Source of the DNA: CALGLS01 sp965222105
Lineage (GTDB): Bacteria > Bacteroidota > Bacteroidia > Chitinophagales > Saprospiraceae
DNA: 64,000 bases
Direction of reading: 5' to 3'
Assembly: GCA_965222105.1 (NCBI GenBank)
Contig: CBDCTQ010000075.1
Coordinates: 1-64,000 of the forward strand
The position numbers and the translations under genes are program-made. The notes under the pieces are model-generated. The model made no database searches. It was not told the DNA's origin and saw only the letters and a list, made by a program, of their open reading frames with translations. Positions 26,734 through 37,013 of this stretch are shown here, in pieces (positions within the stretch are counted from its first letter, which is position 1; every line of letters begins with the position of its first letter).

Positions 26734-28494
26734 ATGTATCTCAAAATGGAATATCTTCCTTCGATCCAAAAAGCCGATTTGGACAGTCTTTTTCAAGCCA
26801 ACAAAGAGCTGGAAGCGATTGCTCCTCAGGAAGCAATGAAAGGATATGAAAATTTGATTGGGCTGGCGGCGGAGGAAAACCTGAATATCCAGGTTGATAG
26901 TCATACACAGTTGGCCAATTTGTACCGGAAGCAGGGGTTGTTTTATACGGCCTTGCGGCATGGGGGGACGGCTTTTCAGTTGATCAATCGCCATTTTCCT
27001 AGAGATAAACCCCGGCTGGCGCTGTGCTATAAGGAACTGGGTGTCATCTATGCCGACGGTTTGAAAAAGTACGGCATTGCCCAGACTTATTTTTTCAAAG
27101 CGTTGGAATGCGATGTGGTGGATTTACAAACCATCCTATACAATAATATCGGAAGCCTGTATAAAGACTCCAAAGAATACGATAAGGCCATCACTTACCT
27201 GGAAAAGGGTCGGCTGCTTATCCCAAAAGAAAAAGATAAAAGGATCCACATCTTTATTTTGGAAAATCTGGGGAAAGTATATCTGGCTTTGGGCCAAAAT
27301 GAAAAGGCGATCCCAACGCTTAGAGAGGCGCTCAAGGTATCAAACCAGGCCGTTGTCACGAACAAATCCATTTATTACATCCGCGGATATGTACTCAATG
27401 CGCTTGCAGAAGTCTATCTCGAAAGCGATCGTGACAATGAGGCCATATGTCTCATCGAGGAAGCCCTTGCGCTGGCCAAAGAAAAAAAACACCTGACGGT
27501 GGTCATTGAATCACTAAGAAATAAGGCGGTGTATGCTCTAAGGCGGGGGGACGAGGATATGTTTTTCGAGTCGATCAATAAGGCCATCACCTATACCGAA
27601 GATGAAAATCTTGCCTATGAAAAAGACAGTTGCCTGGAAATGCTCAAAGACTATTATTGGTCGAAGCAACAATATAAAAAAGCCTGTCTGACAGCAGAAC
27701 AGATCATTTTGCATAAAGCTAAAGCCGACCGAAAACACGAAGCCAATGCCTTTGCCGACGTCCTCGAACAACGCGAGTCGCAGATCATGCTATTGGAAGA
27801 AAAAAACCGGATGATCAGCCGCCAAAAAGATGAACTCGAACAATTTGCTTACATTGTGGCACACGACCTTAAAGAACCCCTTCGCAATATTGGAAACTAC
27901 AGCGGGCTGATCAAACGGCGTTACGCCGGACAAATGGACGATGAGGGCGAAGAATTCCTCAACTTCATCGTCAATAGTACCTCTCATTTGTACAAAATGC
28001 TGGACGACCTGCTGCAGCTGCAGTACGCTACCTTGAAAAAAGAGGACTTGAAAAAACCGGCCGATCCCAATCTCGTTCTCGAACACATCACCTATCGCAT
28101 CAAAGACAAATTGGCGGGCACCCAATCCAGAATCCAGTACAAAGCCCTACCGCAAGTGCCCGTGCTTTCGATCCATTTAGATATATTATTTGACAACCTC
28201 ATCAAAAATGCCATAAAATTCCGCTCCAAAGAACGGCCCCTTTGCGTGGTGATCTCTGCCCGGGAAGAAGAGCATCATTTCCGGTTCGCCGTCAAAGATA
28301 ATGGCATCGGCATAGACGCTTCTTATCACGAATCTATATTTCAGATATTCAGGCGCCTCGACCGCAGCAGTCATAAAGGAACGGGCATCGGGCTGGCCAT
28401 CTGTAAAAAAATCGTGGAGACTTACCAGGGAAAAATCTGGGTAGAGTCGATTCCGGGAGAGGGTTGTATTTTTTATTTTACCATCAGCAAATAA
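26734..28494 (+). CDS. Cytoplasmic TPR histidine kinase
   Basis: A 586-residue kinase without signal or membrane helix. The N-terminal about 330 residues are TPR-like helical repeats (e.g. YNNIGSLYKDSKEYDKAITY, ENLGKVYLALGQNEKAIPTL, LNALAEVYLESDRDNEAI). A coiled coil (VLEQRESQIMLLEEKNRMIS) leads into HisKA with His377 in FAYIVAHDLKEPLRN. The ATPase domain follows: DNLIKNAIKF, DNGIGID, GTGIGLAICKKIVETYQG. This layout resembles phytochrome/light-sensor-type kinases with the sensor replaced by TPRs, which usually bind proteins or peptides. No regulator lies next to it, so its partner is unknown. The neighbour downstream is convergent. Confidence 0.9.
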   Translation: MYLKMEYLPSIQKADLDSLFQANKELEAIAPQEAMKGYENLIGLAAEENLNIQVDSHTQLANLYRKQGLFYTALRHGGTAFQLINRHFPRDKPRLALCYKELGVIYADGLKKYGIAQTYFFKALECDVVDLQTILYNNIGSLYKDSKEYDKAITYLEKGRLLIPKEKDKRIHIFILENLGKVYLALGQNEKAIPTLREALKVSNQAVVTNKSIYYIRGYVLNALAEVYLESDRDNEAICLIEEALALAKEKKHLTVVIESLRNKAVYALRRGDEDMFFESINKAITYTEDENLAYEKDSCLEMLKDYYWSKQQYKKACLTAEQIILHKAKADRKHEANAFADVLEQRESQIMLLEEKNRMISRQKDELEQFAYIVAHDLKEPLRNIGNYSGLIKRRYAGQMDDEGEEFLNFIVNSTSHLYKMLDDLLQLQYATLKKEDLKKPADPNLVLEHITYRIKDKLAGTQSRIQYKALPQVPVLSIHLDILFDNLIKNAIKFRSKERPLCVVISAREEEHHFRFAVKDNGIGIDASYHESIFQIFRRLDRSSHKGTGIGLAICKKIVETYQGKIWVESIPGEGCIFYFTISK

Positions 28495-28504
28495 GGGCTA
28501 CGAC

Positions 28505-29419
28505 CTACGACCGGGCTTTCCGCCCCCGGTCCAATGCAATTGCCAAGAAAAAACCAGCACCTGCAAGTATAGCCACGAATACAACCACCTGCCATCCAGA
28601 TTTACCCATCGCCGAAGGTTGGATGAAACCGTCAAACAACTGGTAGTACAGCAGCAACGCGAAGGGCAAAGTCAGATTTAGCGCCATTCCACAACGGATA
28701 AAAAAGTCACGCCAGGCACGTCCCAAATTTTTTCCGTGCCGGAACCAACGAAAAACACAAGCTGCCCATATAAACACGCCAAAAACCAAAGCAAGATAAG
28801 GACTATCTCCTTCGATCCCCATAATGGTGCGTTCCAATCCAAACAAGATTCCGAGCATGACCGCCCAACGAGCGGAGTGATTTCTGTCGAGCCGGTCACA
28901 AGCCATCCCCCACCCCAGCAAAGCATAAAAGAAAAAATGTTGTACCCAATGGCTGAAATGCTCGTCGAGCCAATGGATTTGATCGTATAGTGGACCAGAT
29001 GAAATACCCAGGTGTTGGTGAGCGTAAATCTCGACGGTGTTGACCATGTGGATGCCCTTGCCGTAAATATACATCACCAGTAGAAAATAGGCCATCGTTT
29101 TTAACTTTCTGACTTTTGGTCCCAACACTTCTCCTTCCAAAGGCCCAAAAACGATTTGTATGATCCGATACCAGGCATACCACAATACGGGGACATAGAT
29201 GAGTTGTTCGAACCAGTGGTTGGTAGTGATGCCATGTAGGAGGGTATGACACAGCCAGTCATAGCCCAGGTCTTTTCCAAAAAAACCGCAGACTATCACC
29301 TTGTAATGGTAGGCAAAACAGACCAGCAACAGCCACCAGACCAGCGTTTTGTTTTGGCCGGCAGAGATATTAATACTGGATACCATCCGGGCGGAAGGCA
29401 TGGAGTCGGTTTTGCTCAT
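28505..29419 (-). CDS. Polytopic membrane protein of unknown function
   Basis: A 304-residue protein with about seven hydrophobic helices, e.g. TLVWWLLLVCFAYHYKVIVC, LIYVPVLWYAWYRIIQIVF and VVVFVAILAGAGFFLAIAL. It is rich in Trp and His, with histidines near a membrane surface (YAHQHLGI, IHWLDEHFSHWVQHFFFY), which might bind metal. I recognise no family. It ends 10 bases from the end of the convergent kinase gene, with a GACCGGG/CCCGGTC stem between and across the ends. Confidence 0.65.
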   Translation of the reverse strand: MSKTDSMPSARMVSSINISAGQNKTLVWWLLLVCFAYHYKVIVCGFFGKDLGYDWLCHTLLHGITTNHWFEQLIYVPVLWYAWYRIIQIVFGPLEGEVLGPKVRKLKTMAYFLLVMYIYGKGIHMVNTVEIYAHQHLGISSGPLYDQIHWLDEHFSHWVQHFFFYALLGWGMACDRLDRNHSARWAVMLGILFGLERTIMGIEGDSPYLALVFGVFIWAACVFRWFRHGKNLGRAWRDFFIRCGMALNLTLPFALLLYYQLFDGFIQPSAMGKSGWQVVVFVAILAGAGFFLAIALDRGRKARS

Positions 29420-29498
29420 AATAGTTTATTAGAATGAACGGTGTTCAACAATATTTATTCAATTGTTGTGTAATGGACATCGCTACCACAATGACGGA

Positions 29499-30707
29499 TC
29501 AACGCAGTTTTTCCAGTACTTCCTTTATGCGGCGGATGGCTTCGATGAGGTTTTGCTCGGAGGCAGCATAAGATATCCGGAAACAATCGGGGGCTCCGAA
29601 TGCCGATCCGGGTACGACTCCTACGTGGGCTTCGTTCATGAGGTAAGCGCAGAAGTCGTCGGAGTTGTCAATTTGTATTGTACCGTCGGTTTTACCAAAA
29701 TAGTCGCTACAGTCCGGAAAGATGTAAAACGCCCCTTGTGGGTTGTTGATTTTCAGGCCTGGGATTTCCGAGAGCAGTTTCCGCACCAGGTCGCGCCGTT
29801 TCAGGTAGGCTTGGCGCATGGCGTGGGTGGGCGACTTGTCGGATTCCAGGGCATGAGCGCCGGCTATTTGCCCGAAGGCGGTTGCTCCCGAAGTGACCTG
29901 CCCTTGTATTTTGGCGCAAGCCTTAGCCACCTCCGCCGGAGCGCCCATGTAGCCAAGTCGCCACCCCGTCATGGCAAAACCTTTGGAGAAACCATTGATG
30001 GTGATGGTTCGGTCGCTGACGGAGTCGATGGCGCCGATGCTGAAGTGGTTGGGAGTGAAGTTGATGTATTCGTATATTTCGTCGGCTACGATGTACACGC
30101 CTCTGTGATGTGCCACCGCATCGGCAATGCCTCGAAGTTCTTCTTCGGTGAAGACCGATCCCGTGGGATTGCAGGGCGAGGAAAAAAGGATGAATTTGGT
30201 ACGAGACGTTATAGCTGCTGCAATTTGAAGGGGGCTGACCTTATAATCCTGATCGATGCCTGCCGACACCAGGACGGGTACGCCACCGGCCATTTTAACA
30301 ATAGCGGAATACGACACCCAGTAGGGGCCCAGTATGATGACCTCGTCGCCGCGGTTGAGCAGGGAAAGGCAGATGTTGGCTACGGATTGTTTGGCACCGT
30401 TGGAGACCACGATCTGGTCGGGGGCATAGTCTAGGTTGTTTTCGGTTTTGAATTTTTTTGAAATAGCTTGCCGCAAAACGGGAAGCCCGGGGACGGGGGT
30501 GTATTTGGTGTGACCTTCCTGGAGCGCTTTGATGGCAGCGGCTTTGATGTGGTCGGGGGTGTCGAAGTCGGGTTCGCCTAAGCTCAGGCTGATGACGTTG
30601 TGGCCCTGTGCCGCCACATCGCGCGCCAGTTGTGCCATGCGGAGGGTGGCGGATTCTTCCATGTTGAGGACGCGGCTGGAGAGTATGGATTGGGATATTG
30701 TGGGCAT
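29499..30707 (-). CDS. Aspartate/aromatic-type class I aminotransferase
   Basis: A 402-residue PLP enzyme that moves amino groups between amino acids and 2-oxo acids. The cofactor Lys is Lys242 in INGFSKGFAMTGWRLGY. SLGEPDFDTP, SNGAKQSVAN, SSPCNPTGSVF and IVADEIYEYI are the fold-type I marks of the aspartate aminotransferase subgroup Ib. Most likely it acts on aspartate/2-oxoglutarate; prephenate cannot be ruled out. The ATG is followed upstream by only two bases before an unbroken array of 36 eight-base units, so the 5' leader and probably the promoter lie in or beyond repetitive DNA. Confidence 0.93.
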   Translation of the reverse strand: MPTISQSILSSRVLNMEESATLRMAQLARDVAAQGHNVISLSLGEPDFDTPDHIKAAAIKALQEGHTKYTPVPGLPVLRQAISKKFKTENNLDYAPDQIVVSNGAKQSVANICLSLLNRGDEVIILGPYWVSYSAIVKMAGGVPVLVSAGIDQDYKVSPLQIAAAITSRTKFILFSSPCNPTGSVFTEEELRGIADAVAHHRGVYIVADEIYEYINFTPNHFSIGAIDSVSDRTITINGFSKGFAMTGWRLGYMGAPAEVAKACAKIQGQVTSGATAFGQIAGAHALESDKSPTHAMRQAYLKRRDLVRKLLSEIPGLKINNPQGAFYIFPDCSDYFGKTDGTIQIDNSDDFCAYLMNEAHVGVVPGSAFGAPDCFRISYAASEQNLIEAIRRIKEVLEKLR

Positions 30708-30709
30708 GG

Positions 30710-30997
30710 TGTTATGGTATTATGGTGTTATGGTATTATGGTATTATGGTGTTATGGTATTATGGTATTATGGTATTATGGTATTATGGTATTATGGTAT
30801 TATGGTATTATGGTATTATGGTATTATGGTATTATGGTATTATGGTATTATGGTATTATGGTATTATGGTATTATGGTATTATGGTATTATGGTATTATG
30901 GTATTATGGTATTATGGTGTTATGGTGTTATGGTATTATGGTGTTATGGTGTTATGGTGTTATGGTGTTATGGTATTATGGTATTATGGTATTATGG
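30710..30997. repeat. 36-unit array of the 8-mer TATTATGG / TGTTATGG
   Basis: Exactly 288 bases, 36 units. TGTTATGG variants sit at both ends; the middle is almost purely TATTATGG. It abuts the start codon of the leftward aminotransferase. All three plus-strand frames read through as repeats of MVLWYYGI because 8 is not a multiple of 3; these are not real proteins. Confidence 0.97.
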
Positions 30998-31512
30998 CTT
31001 GCCCATGCAGGACTACCGCCTGCACGGCGCGCGTGAAGGCGTAGCGTTAGCGAAGTCCCCCGAATCGAGTTCGGGGCAGGCTTTCATGGGGTTTTGGTGT
31101 TCCCGAAACGAGTTCGGGACAAGTTCTGCCTTCACTTCGTTCCGGCAAACAGGTTTGTTGATTTTTGATTCGATCAGTACTGTGTCCGCTGATTTCGACT
31201 ACGCTCAACCAGCGGAGTCACCTGGGTTGAGCAGTTTCTGTTACGGCTACATTCATCTGAGCCGGTAGCTGTCAATTCAATTGATCGCTGAACTTTAGGC
31301 TTTTTTCTTGAACTTGAACTTTATCAGGGCAAAAGTACTGGAATTTCTCCATACGGAAGAAATAAATTTAGGGTTCGGTATCCTGAATTTTTCCATTTTT
31401 ATGGCATTACATTTCAAATTCAAAATGAGAAGAAAGCACCCCTCATCGAAAAAAAATCTCTTTTTATCCACATTTCCATTGAAATCATAGGGGGGCAACC
31501 TATCTTGGCCTC
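30998..31512. repeat. Mosaic of stem-loop repeats before the ABC transporter genes
   Basis: Holds GTGAAGGCGTAGCGTTAGCG (about 31033), stems CCCCGAA/TTCGGGG (31058-31076) and TCCCGAA/TTCGGGA (31101-31119), TTTCATGGGGTTTTGG, and CTTCACTTCGTTCCGGCA (about 31130). The same words recur at 51.6 kb and 33.28 kb. The last 200 bases are AT-rich and presumably carry the ABC promoter (TATCTTGG just before the ATG). No gene is seen. Confidence 0.75.
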
Positions 31513-32403
31513 ATGTCTGTATTAAAAATCAACCAACTCAGCAAGGCATATGGCCGGATAAAAGCGGTGGATCAACTCGACCTGACGATTGAACGGGGCA
31601 GTATATTCGGCATTCTGGGGCCGAACGGGAGCGGAAAGACCACTACCCTGGGCATGATCCTGGGCATCATCCGGCCCGACAGCGGGCATTACCAATGGTT
31701 TGAAGGCCGCTATGGGGAGCAGGCGCGTAAAAAAGTAGGAGCATTGTTGGAGACCCCCAATTTTTACCCTTACCTCAATGCGCTCGACAACCTCGATATA
31801 GTGGCACATATCAAAAAGGTACGCAATCCAAACATTGTCGGACTGTTGGAAATGGTCAACCTGGCTCAACGCCAGCGCTCCAAATTCAAGACTTACTCTC
31901 TGGGCATGAAACAACGACTGGCCATCGCCGCCAGTATGATCGGCAACCCCGAAGTGTTGATCTTCGACGAGCCCACCAACGGCCTCGACCCTCAGGGCAT
32001 CGCAGAGATACGATCGATCCTTCTCGATATTGCCCAATCCGGAAAGACGATCTTCATGGCCAGCCACATCCTCGACGAGGTGGAAAAGGTCTGCTCCCAT
32101 GTGGCCATTATCAAACGCGGCAAATTGCTGGCGGCGGGGCCTGTAGGTTCGATAATTAACAATGAGATTACGCTGGAAGTAGGATGCGATGATAATGCCA
32201 TCCTGCGTTCCCTTCTCGAACAAATGGACTCAATCAGCAAGGTGGAAGAAAAAGGAAATCTGTTGTTGGCACAAATGGCGGCAGGAACGTCGAGCAGTAC
32301 CATCAACCAACTGGCTTTCGACAATGGCATCGTGCTGACCCACCTGGCCACCCGTCAGAAAAAACTGGAGGAAGAGTTTTTGGAGATCACCGGCAACAAT
32401 TAG
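31513..32403 (+). CDS. ABC transporter ATP-binding protein
   Basis: A 296-residue ATPase of an ABC-2 type exporter. Walker A is GPNGSGKTTT, the Q loop lies in LLETPNFYPYLNALDNL, the signature is YSLGMKQRL, Walker B is VLIFDEPTNGLDP and the H-loop is MASHILDE. The C-terminal part fits the bacitracin/natural-product export subgroup (BcrA/CcmA-like). It forms an operon with the permease 40 bases downstream; the spacer contains repeated ACTACAAC words. Substrate unknown. Confidence 0.93.
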   Translation: MSVLKINQLSKAYGRIKAVDQLDLTIERGSIFGILGPNGSGKTTTLGMILGIIRPDSGHYQWFEGRYGEQARKKVGALLETPNFYPYLNALDNLDIVAHIKKVRNPNIVGLLEMVNLAQRQRSKFKTYSLGMKQRLAIAASMIGNPEVLIFDEPTNGLDPQGIAEIRSILLDIAQSGKTIFMASHILDEVEKVCSHVAIIKRGKLLAAGPVGSIINNEITLEVGCDDNAILRSLLEQMDSISKVEEKGNLLLAQMAAGTSSSTINQLAFDNGIVLTHLATRQKKLEEEFLEITGNN

Positions 32404-32443
32404 ACTACAACAAACAGACTACAACTAACCACCAACTACAACA

Positions 32444-33253
32444 ATGCTACACCTGCTGCAATTAGAGTGGAAGAAATTCCACAAAAACATCGTCTTCCGT
32501 GTCCTGGCTATTTTGTATATGATCGCTCTGCCGGCTGGATTTATTCTATTGTATTCCATACCCAAACCCGAAGAGGTGCAGCTCGAAATACAGAGCTTTT
32601 TTATGTTTCCCAACATATGGCAGTACATCGGCTTTGCGGGCAACTGGGCGGTGTTCTTTCTCTTCGGCTTTGCGATGATTTTGTCGGTCACCATGGAATT
32701 CAGCAATAAGACCATGCGGCAAAATATCATAACCGGGATGACTCGTCGCGACTACTTCCTGGCCAAGTTCGTCTGGGCCATAGCCCTTAGTTTGATGGCC
32801 ACTGCTTACTATGTAGCCGTATGCCTGTGCATTGGATTTTTTCAGACCGACACGGTGTATATGAGTAAATTGTTGCAGGAGATCGGCTATGTGCCGAGGT
32901 ATTTTCTGATGTCATTGGGATTTATGAGCATTGCGTTGTTGGTGGGCCTATTGTTGCGTCGTACGGGGTTGGCGTTGGTCTTTTATCTGATGTACAATAT
33001 CGCTCTGGAGCCACTGATCCGATATGGGATTCATATGCGGTATGTCGCCAAAAACAAAAGCATCCACTTCTACCCTTTCAACTCGATGGAGGACCTGGTG
33101 CCCATTCCGTTTTTGGATATGTTGGACGAGTTTATCGAGGAATATCATTTTACCATGCTGCTGGAACCGGGGGAGGCGTTGATCACCTCGTCGATCTATA
33201 CGGTTTTGTTTTTTGCGTGGAGCTATTATTTGTTGCGGCGGCGGGATTTGTGA
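32444..33253 (+). CDS. ABC-2 family permease
   Basis: A 269-residue membrane subunit with six hydrophobic segments, e.g. IVFRVLAILYMIALPAGFIL, WAVFFLFGFAMILSV, YFLMSLGFMSIALLVGLLL and SIYTVLFFAWSYYLL. The MEFSNKTMRQNIITGMTRRDY loop is typical for ABC-2 permeases that pair with BcrA-like ATPases. It follows the ATPase gene on the same strand. Substrate unknown; export or envelope upkeep is likely. Confidence 0.88.
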   Translation: MLHLLQLEWKKFHKNIVFRVLAILYMIALPAGFILLYSIPKPEEVQLEIQSFFMFPNIWQYIGFAGNWAVFFLFGFAMILSVTMEFSNKTMRQNIITGMTRRDYFLAKFVWAIALSLMATAYYVAVCLCIGFFQTDTVYMSKLLQEIGYVPRYFLMSLGFMSIALLVGLLLRRTGLALVFYLMYNIALEPLIRYGIHMRYVAKNKSIHFYPFNSMEDLVPIPFLDMLDEFIEEYHFTMLLEPGEALITSSIYTVLFFAWSYYLLRRRDL

Positions 33254-33349
33254 GAGGTGATTTGCTAATCTACCTTCACTTCGTTCCGGCAGACGAGCCT
33301 GTCTACCGACAGGTAGATTTGCTGATGATCAATTTGCTGATGCCCGTAA

Positions 33350-36300
33350 ATGAAAAAATTGGTATCTTGCAGTAGTATGGTTTGCTTTTTTCAACACTGG
33401 CGAATAAAATGCCTCTGGATAATTCTCTTCAGTTGCCTCACCTATTGGCTTGCGGCTCAGTACCAGCTTCATTTACTTTTTGAGGAAAATGGCAAATGGG
33501 GTTGCCTGGCCAAAAATGACAGCACCGTCATCATACCGGCGCAATACGATTTTGCTTTTTATTTCAACTCCAGTACAAAGGAGGCTGTGGTTGTAAAGGA
33601 TGGAAAATGGGGGATGATCGATACGACTAATGCCGTTGTCGTCCCATTCGACTACGATATGCTGGATCATTTCGACTTCCAAAACAACGCTGTTTTCTGC
33701 AAAGACAATCGCTGGGGCAAGCTAAGCCGGGATCTGGAAATGACCTACTACCCCCTGGAAGACCTGAAACACCGATTCAGACAGTCTTATCGTAAGTCGT
33801 TCAAGTCTATTTGCTTTTCCAATAAATGTGGAGTCGTGAATAAACGCGGTCATATCCTCATTCCATTTTGGTATACCATGCGGCTCGACTTCCTAAATGG
33901 TCGCGCCATCGCTCATCGCAACAACCGGTATGGATTGATAGACAAAGAGAACCAGATCGTCCTGCCCTTTCAATACCGGTCGATGAACTATTTTCCGGGA
34001 ACTGAATCTTTTGTAGCCGAAGACGACCAGGGCCGCTGGGGTACGCTGTTGGTCAATGGATCCTCTGTCGTACCCTTCGACTACGAATTTCTTTGGGCTT
34101 CGTATTACCATCTAGGCTTGCTCATCGCCCAGAAAAATGGAAAGTACGGCCTGATCGATACCCTGGGGAATACTGTCCTGGCCTTTCAATACGACCATTT
34201 GAAGGACGCTCCGCAACTCATCGCTGCCTTAGACAATAAGTGGGGCCTGATCGATGTAGTAGGCAAGGTACTACTGCCCTTTGGGACAGACAAAATAGAA
34301 ATTAAAAGGCATTCCCAAGTCATATATGAAGCGTGGTACAATGGCCGGTGCGGGCTTTTCGATACCTCAGGTCGAGAGCTCCTTCCCGTTGATTTCTCCA
34401 AAATCACCCATATAAAAGAATTCTATATGGTCGAGACCGAAGAGGGAAAGGGCCTTTACAATAAACGTTTTGAACGGGTGTTGGCTCCCCAATATGAACG
34501 ATTTCAGATATTCAAAGCCAGTCACCCTACCCCCTCTTTCCCCTATATTGGTTCAAGACTTCATCAAAAACAGTTAGTCTACATTCAGGCGCTCAAAGAT
34601 GGCAGGCAAATCGTTCACAACCAGGTCGGGGAAGCATTGTTCGATATTGATGGAGCCAACACCATAAAGGGGGTATATCATTTTTACAATCCCGACAGAA
34701 CGATATTTACCGTAGTTGATGAGAACAACAATTGGGGGTTGATCGACGAACACGGCAACACCCTGTTGGAACCAAAATACGATCGCATTCGCATCTGGCA
34801 GTCTCCCTATATACAGGTGATCGAAAACGATAAATACGGCATTGGCGATTCTTTCGGAAATATATTGTTGGAGCCCGAACACGATTATGTTCAATACGAT
34901 CGAATTGCAAGAAAAGGGCAATTTTATGGTTTGCTGAAAGACGATTTTTCGGGTTGGGAGCTTCCGCAAACATTCAGTTTTATTGGAAAAGCATTTCAAA
35001 GCCACCTCATCATCAAAAAAGAAGGTAGGTTTGGAGTCGTCGATGCCCGTTTTCCCAATGAAGCGTTGGCTGATCCGCTCATCCCTTTTGAGTACGACAG
35101 CATATTTAGCCTTCCACCTGTCTTTGCTTTACTTTCCGGATCAAAATGGGGGATTGCCGACAGAAATGGAAAAGTAGTTCTGCCTCCCGAATGCGACGAG
35201 GTGAAGCGGAACCACGACCATGTTATTTGCCGAAAGGGAGATAAATGGAGTCAACTTATTCCTCCTTACTTAGATCAGCAACTCCGGCATTCGGAATATC
35301 GTTTTGACGAAATAAAAAAACACCAGGTCCGAATTGGTAACAAATGGGGGATGCTCGACAAAATGGGCGTGGAAGTAATCCCGATACAGTGTGATACCAT
35401 TTACTACAAAGACTCCCATTACTTGCCTTGCATTGGCGACAAATGTAGTGCTTACAACTTCCACCACCATCGTCAATCCGGCTTCCTTTACGACAGCATC
35501 GGCCAGATAACCGATACCCTTTTTGAAGCATTTATTGATGGAAAGGCCGGCATTTTTGATTACGATGATCGGGTACGCATCGCTCCCCGCTATAAAAACG
35601 GGGTACAGTGGTATCAGCCCAATTACATCATCGTTCATAGCGAAGATGGTCAGGTCGGATTGATCGATTCTACAGAAAGAGTGATCCTGCCGGCGAGGTT
35701 CGATTACATTCAAAAAATCGTGGACTTCCCCTATCTCCTGGCCAGTAAAGACCGACAAAACGGTGTAGTAGATCACCACGGCAATTGGATCGTGCCGCTC
35801 TCCTATGAACGCATTGAACTGTCGAAGGGAAGATGGCAAGCAACTTTGTCCATTTGAATTCGACGGATATAGAGCGGAAGCCCACCACAAATTAGTCGTA
35901 AAAAAAGGAGCCAAATGGGGGGTGGTGGATGCTTATTCAAAGAAAGTCCTTCTGCCATTTGAATACGACATCATAAACAGTATAGCCTTTCCGCCTGTCT
36001 ATTCCATTAGGAACGATATGGCCCCGGCGAAGGAAGAATATTGCTTTTTCCATGTAAAGAAAGGAGACCGTTGGCTGGTGGTGGATGCCAACAACAAGGA
36101 ACTTCCCGGCTTTGGAAATTTCAGTACCTACCGGGCACTTAACCGGTCCCGTATTTCATTTGGCGTTGGAGAAAAGTGGGGGGTTAAAGACCTTTCGGGA
36201 AATACCGTCATTGAACCTACCTCTTCCCGATTCACCGGATATGGATACGACTTTATCGGCACCTATTCCGGCCATCAATCTTTCCTGCTCCATGGAAAGG

Positions 36301-36722
36301 ATACGCTTAGGGGTCGGCCGCTTTCCAGCAAACACAAAATTGATGCACCCTTGCTGGCGGTGAGGGAAACGGGGGGTAAGGTTGGTCTGATCAACCCTCA
36401 ATTAGGGTGGGTTGCCGATCCGGTTTACGACGATATTGGCATTTATTCCGAAGGCTATTTTGCCGTAAGGCAAGGCGATCAAGTCGGGTTTGTTGACCAA
36501 AAAGGGGAAATCGCCATCCCGCTATCCTACCACTGGGACCACTCCTCCCAGCTGTATCACCGTTTCCAAAAAGGAAAGGTCATCGTTTATAAAAATAAAA
36601 AATACGGTATTATCGACACCAAAAACGGGGTGGTTGTTCCTTTTGAATACGACAATATTTTTTGGTTTGACGAATATGGCTATATGGGTCGTAAAGACGG
36701 CAACTGGATCGAACTGGACTAA
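33350..36722 (+). CDS. Very large WG-repeat protein (frameshift near 35830)
   Basis: With one extra base removed around 35825-35834 the two open frames (33350-35857 and 35805-36722) join into one protein of about 1123 residues. A hydrophobic N-terminal signal (CLWIILFSCLTYWLAAQ) is followed by roughly twenty WG repeats of the form xGKWGxxDxxGxxxxPxxYD, e.g. DGKWGMIDTTNAVVVPFDYD, NGKYGLIDTLGNTVLAFQYD and NKKYGIIDTKNGVVVPFEYD. WG proteins are predicted beta-rich binding scaffolds; their ligands are mostly unknown. The start could also be the ATG at 33377. No neighbour suggests a role. The junction sequence SKG/DGKQLCPFEFDGYR fits a repeat boundary well, so it was one gene. Confidence 0.85.
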
Positions 36723-36858
36723 AAATTTGGGTGAATTTTACAGAAAAAATTTTAATAATATGTAGGCTTTCAGGCTTACAAGCCCCTGTTTATCAACACC
36801 TTACAGAACATACGTTCAAACCTTCATGTTAAACAATTAACTTATACCAAAAATAACC

Positions 36859-36890
36859 TTTGATGTATATACAATTTTTCACTATTTTTG
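36859..36890 (+). promoter_or_regulatory. Consensus Bacteroidota promoter with no gene behind it
   Basis: TTTG (36859-36862), a 20-base spacer, and TATTTTTG (36883-36890). It points right, towards a strong hairpin and then the tail end of the leftward cdd gene. Confidence 0.7.
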
Positions 36891-36896
36891 ACCCGT

Positions 36897-37010
36897 AATT
36901 AAAAAGATGACATAACAAAAAGATACTATTTAGTTTTTTGGGGTTATCAGAAGGGGATGCCATTCCACATGGCTCCCCTCTGATGTTTTAGGGCTTTTCT
37001 CATTTTTTCA
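36897..37010 (+). ncRNA. Candidate small RNA between the WG-repeat gene and cdd
   Basis: Starts about seven bases after the -7 box at 36883 and contains a long hairpin at 36946-36984: ATCAGAAGGGGATGCCAT pairs with ATGGCTCCCCTCTGAT, one base bulged. A T-rich tail follows (GTTTTAGGGCTTTTCTCATT and more Ts). There is no open frame with a plausible start. Expected length is about 90-115 nt. The ends are estimates. Confidence 0.45.
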
Positions 37011-37013
37011 CAT

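Noticed and set aside
30529..31268. Three overlapping plus-strand open frames of 112-222 codons made of MVLWYYGI repeats
   Set aside because: They are translations of an 8-bp DNA array in each frame, with no start signal and no natural protein composition.
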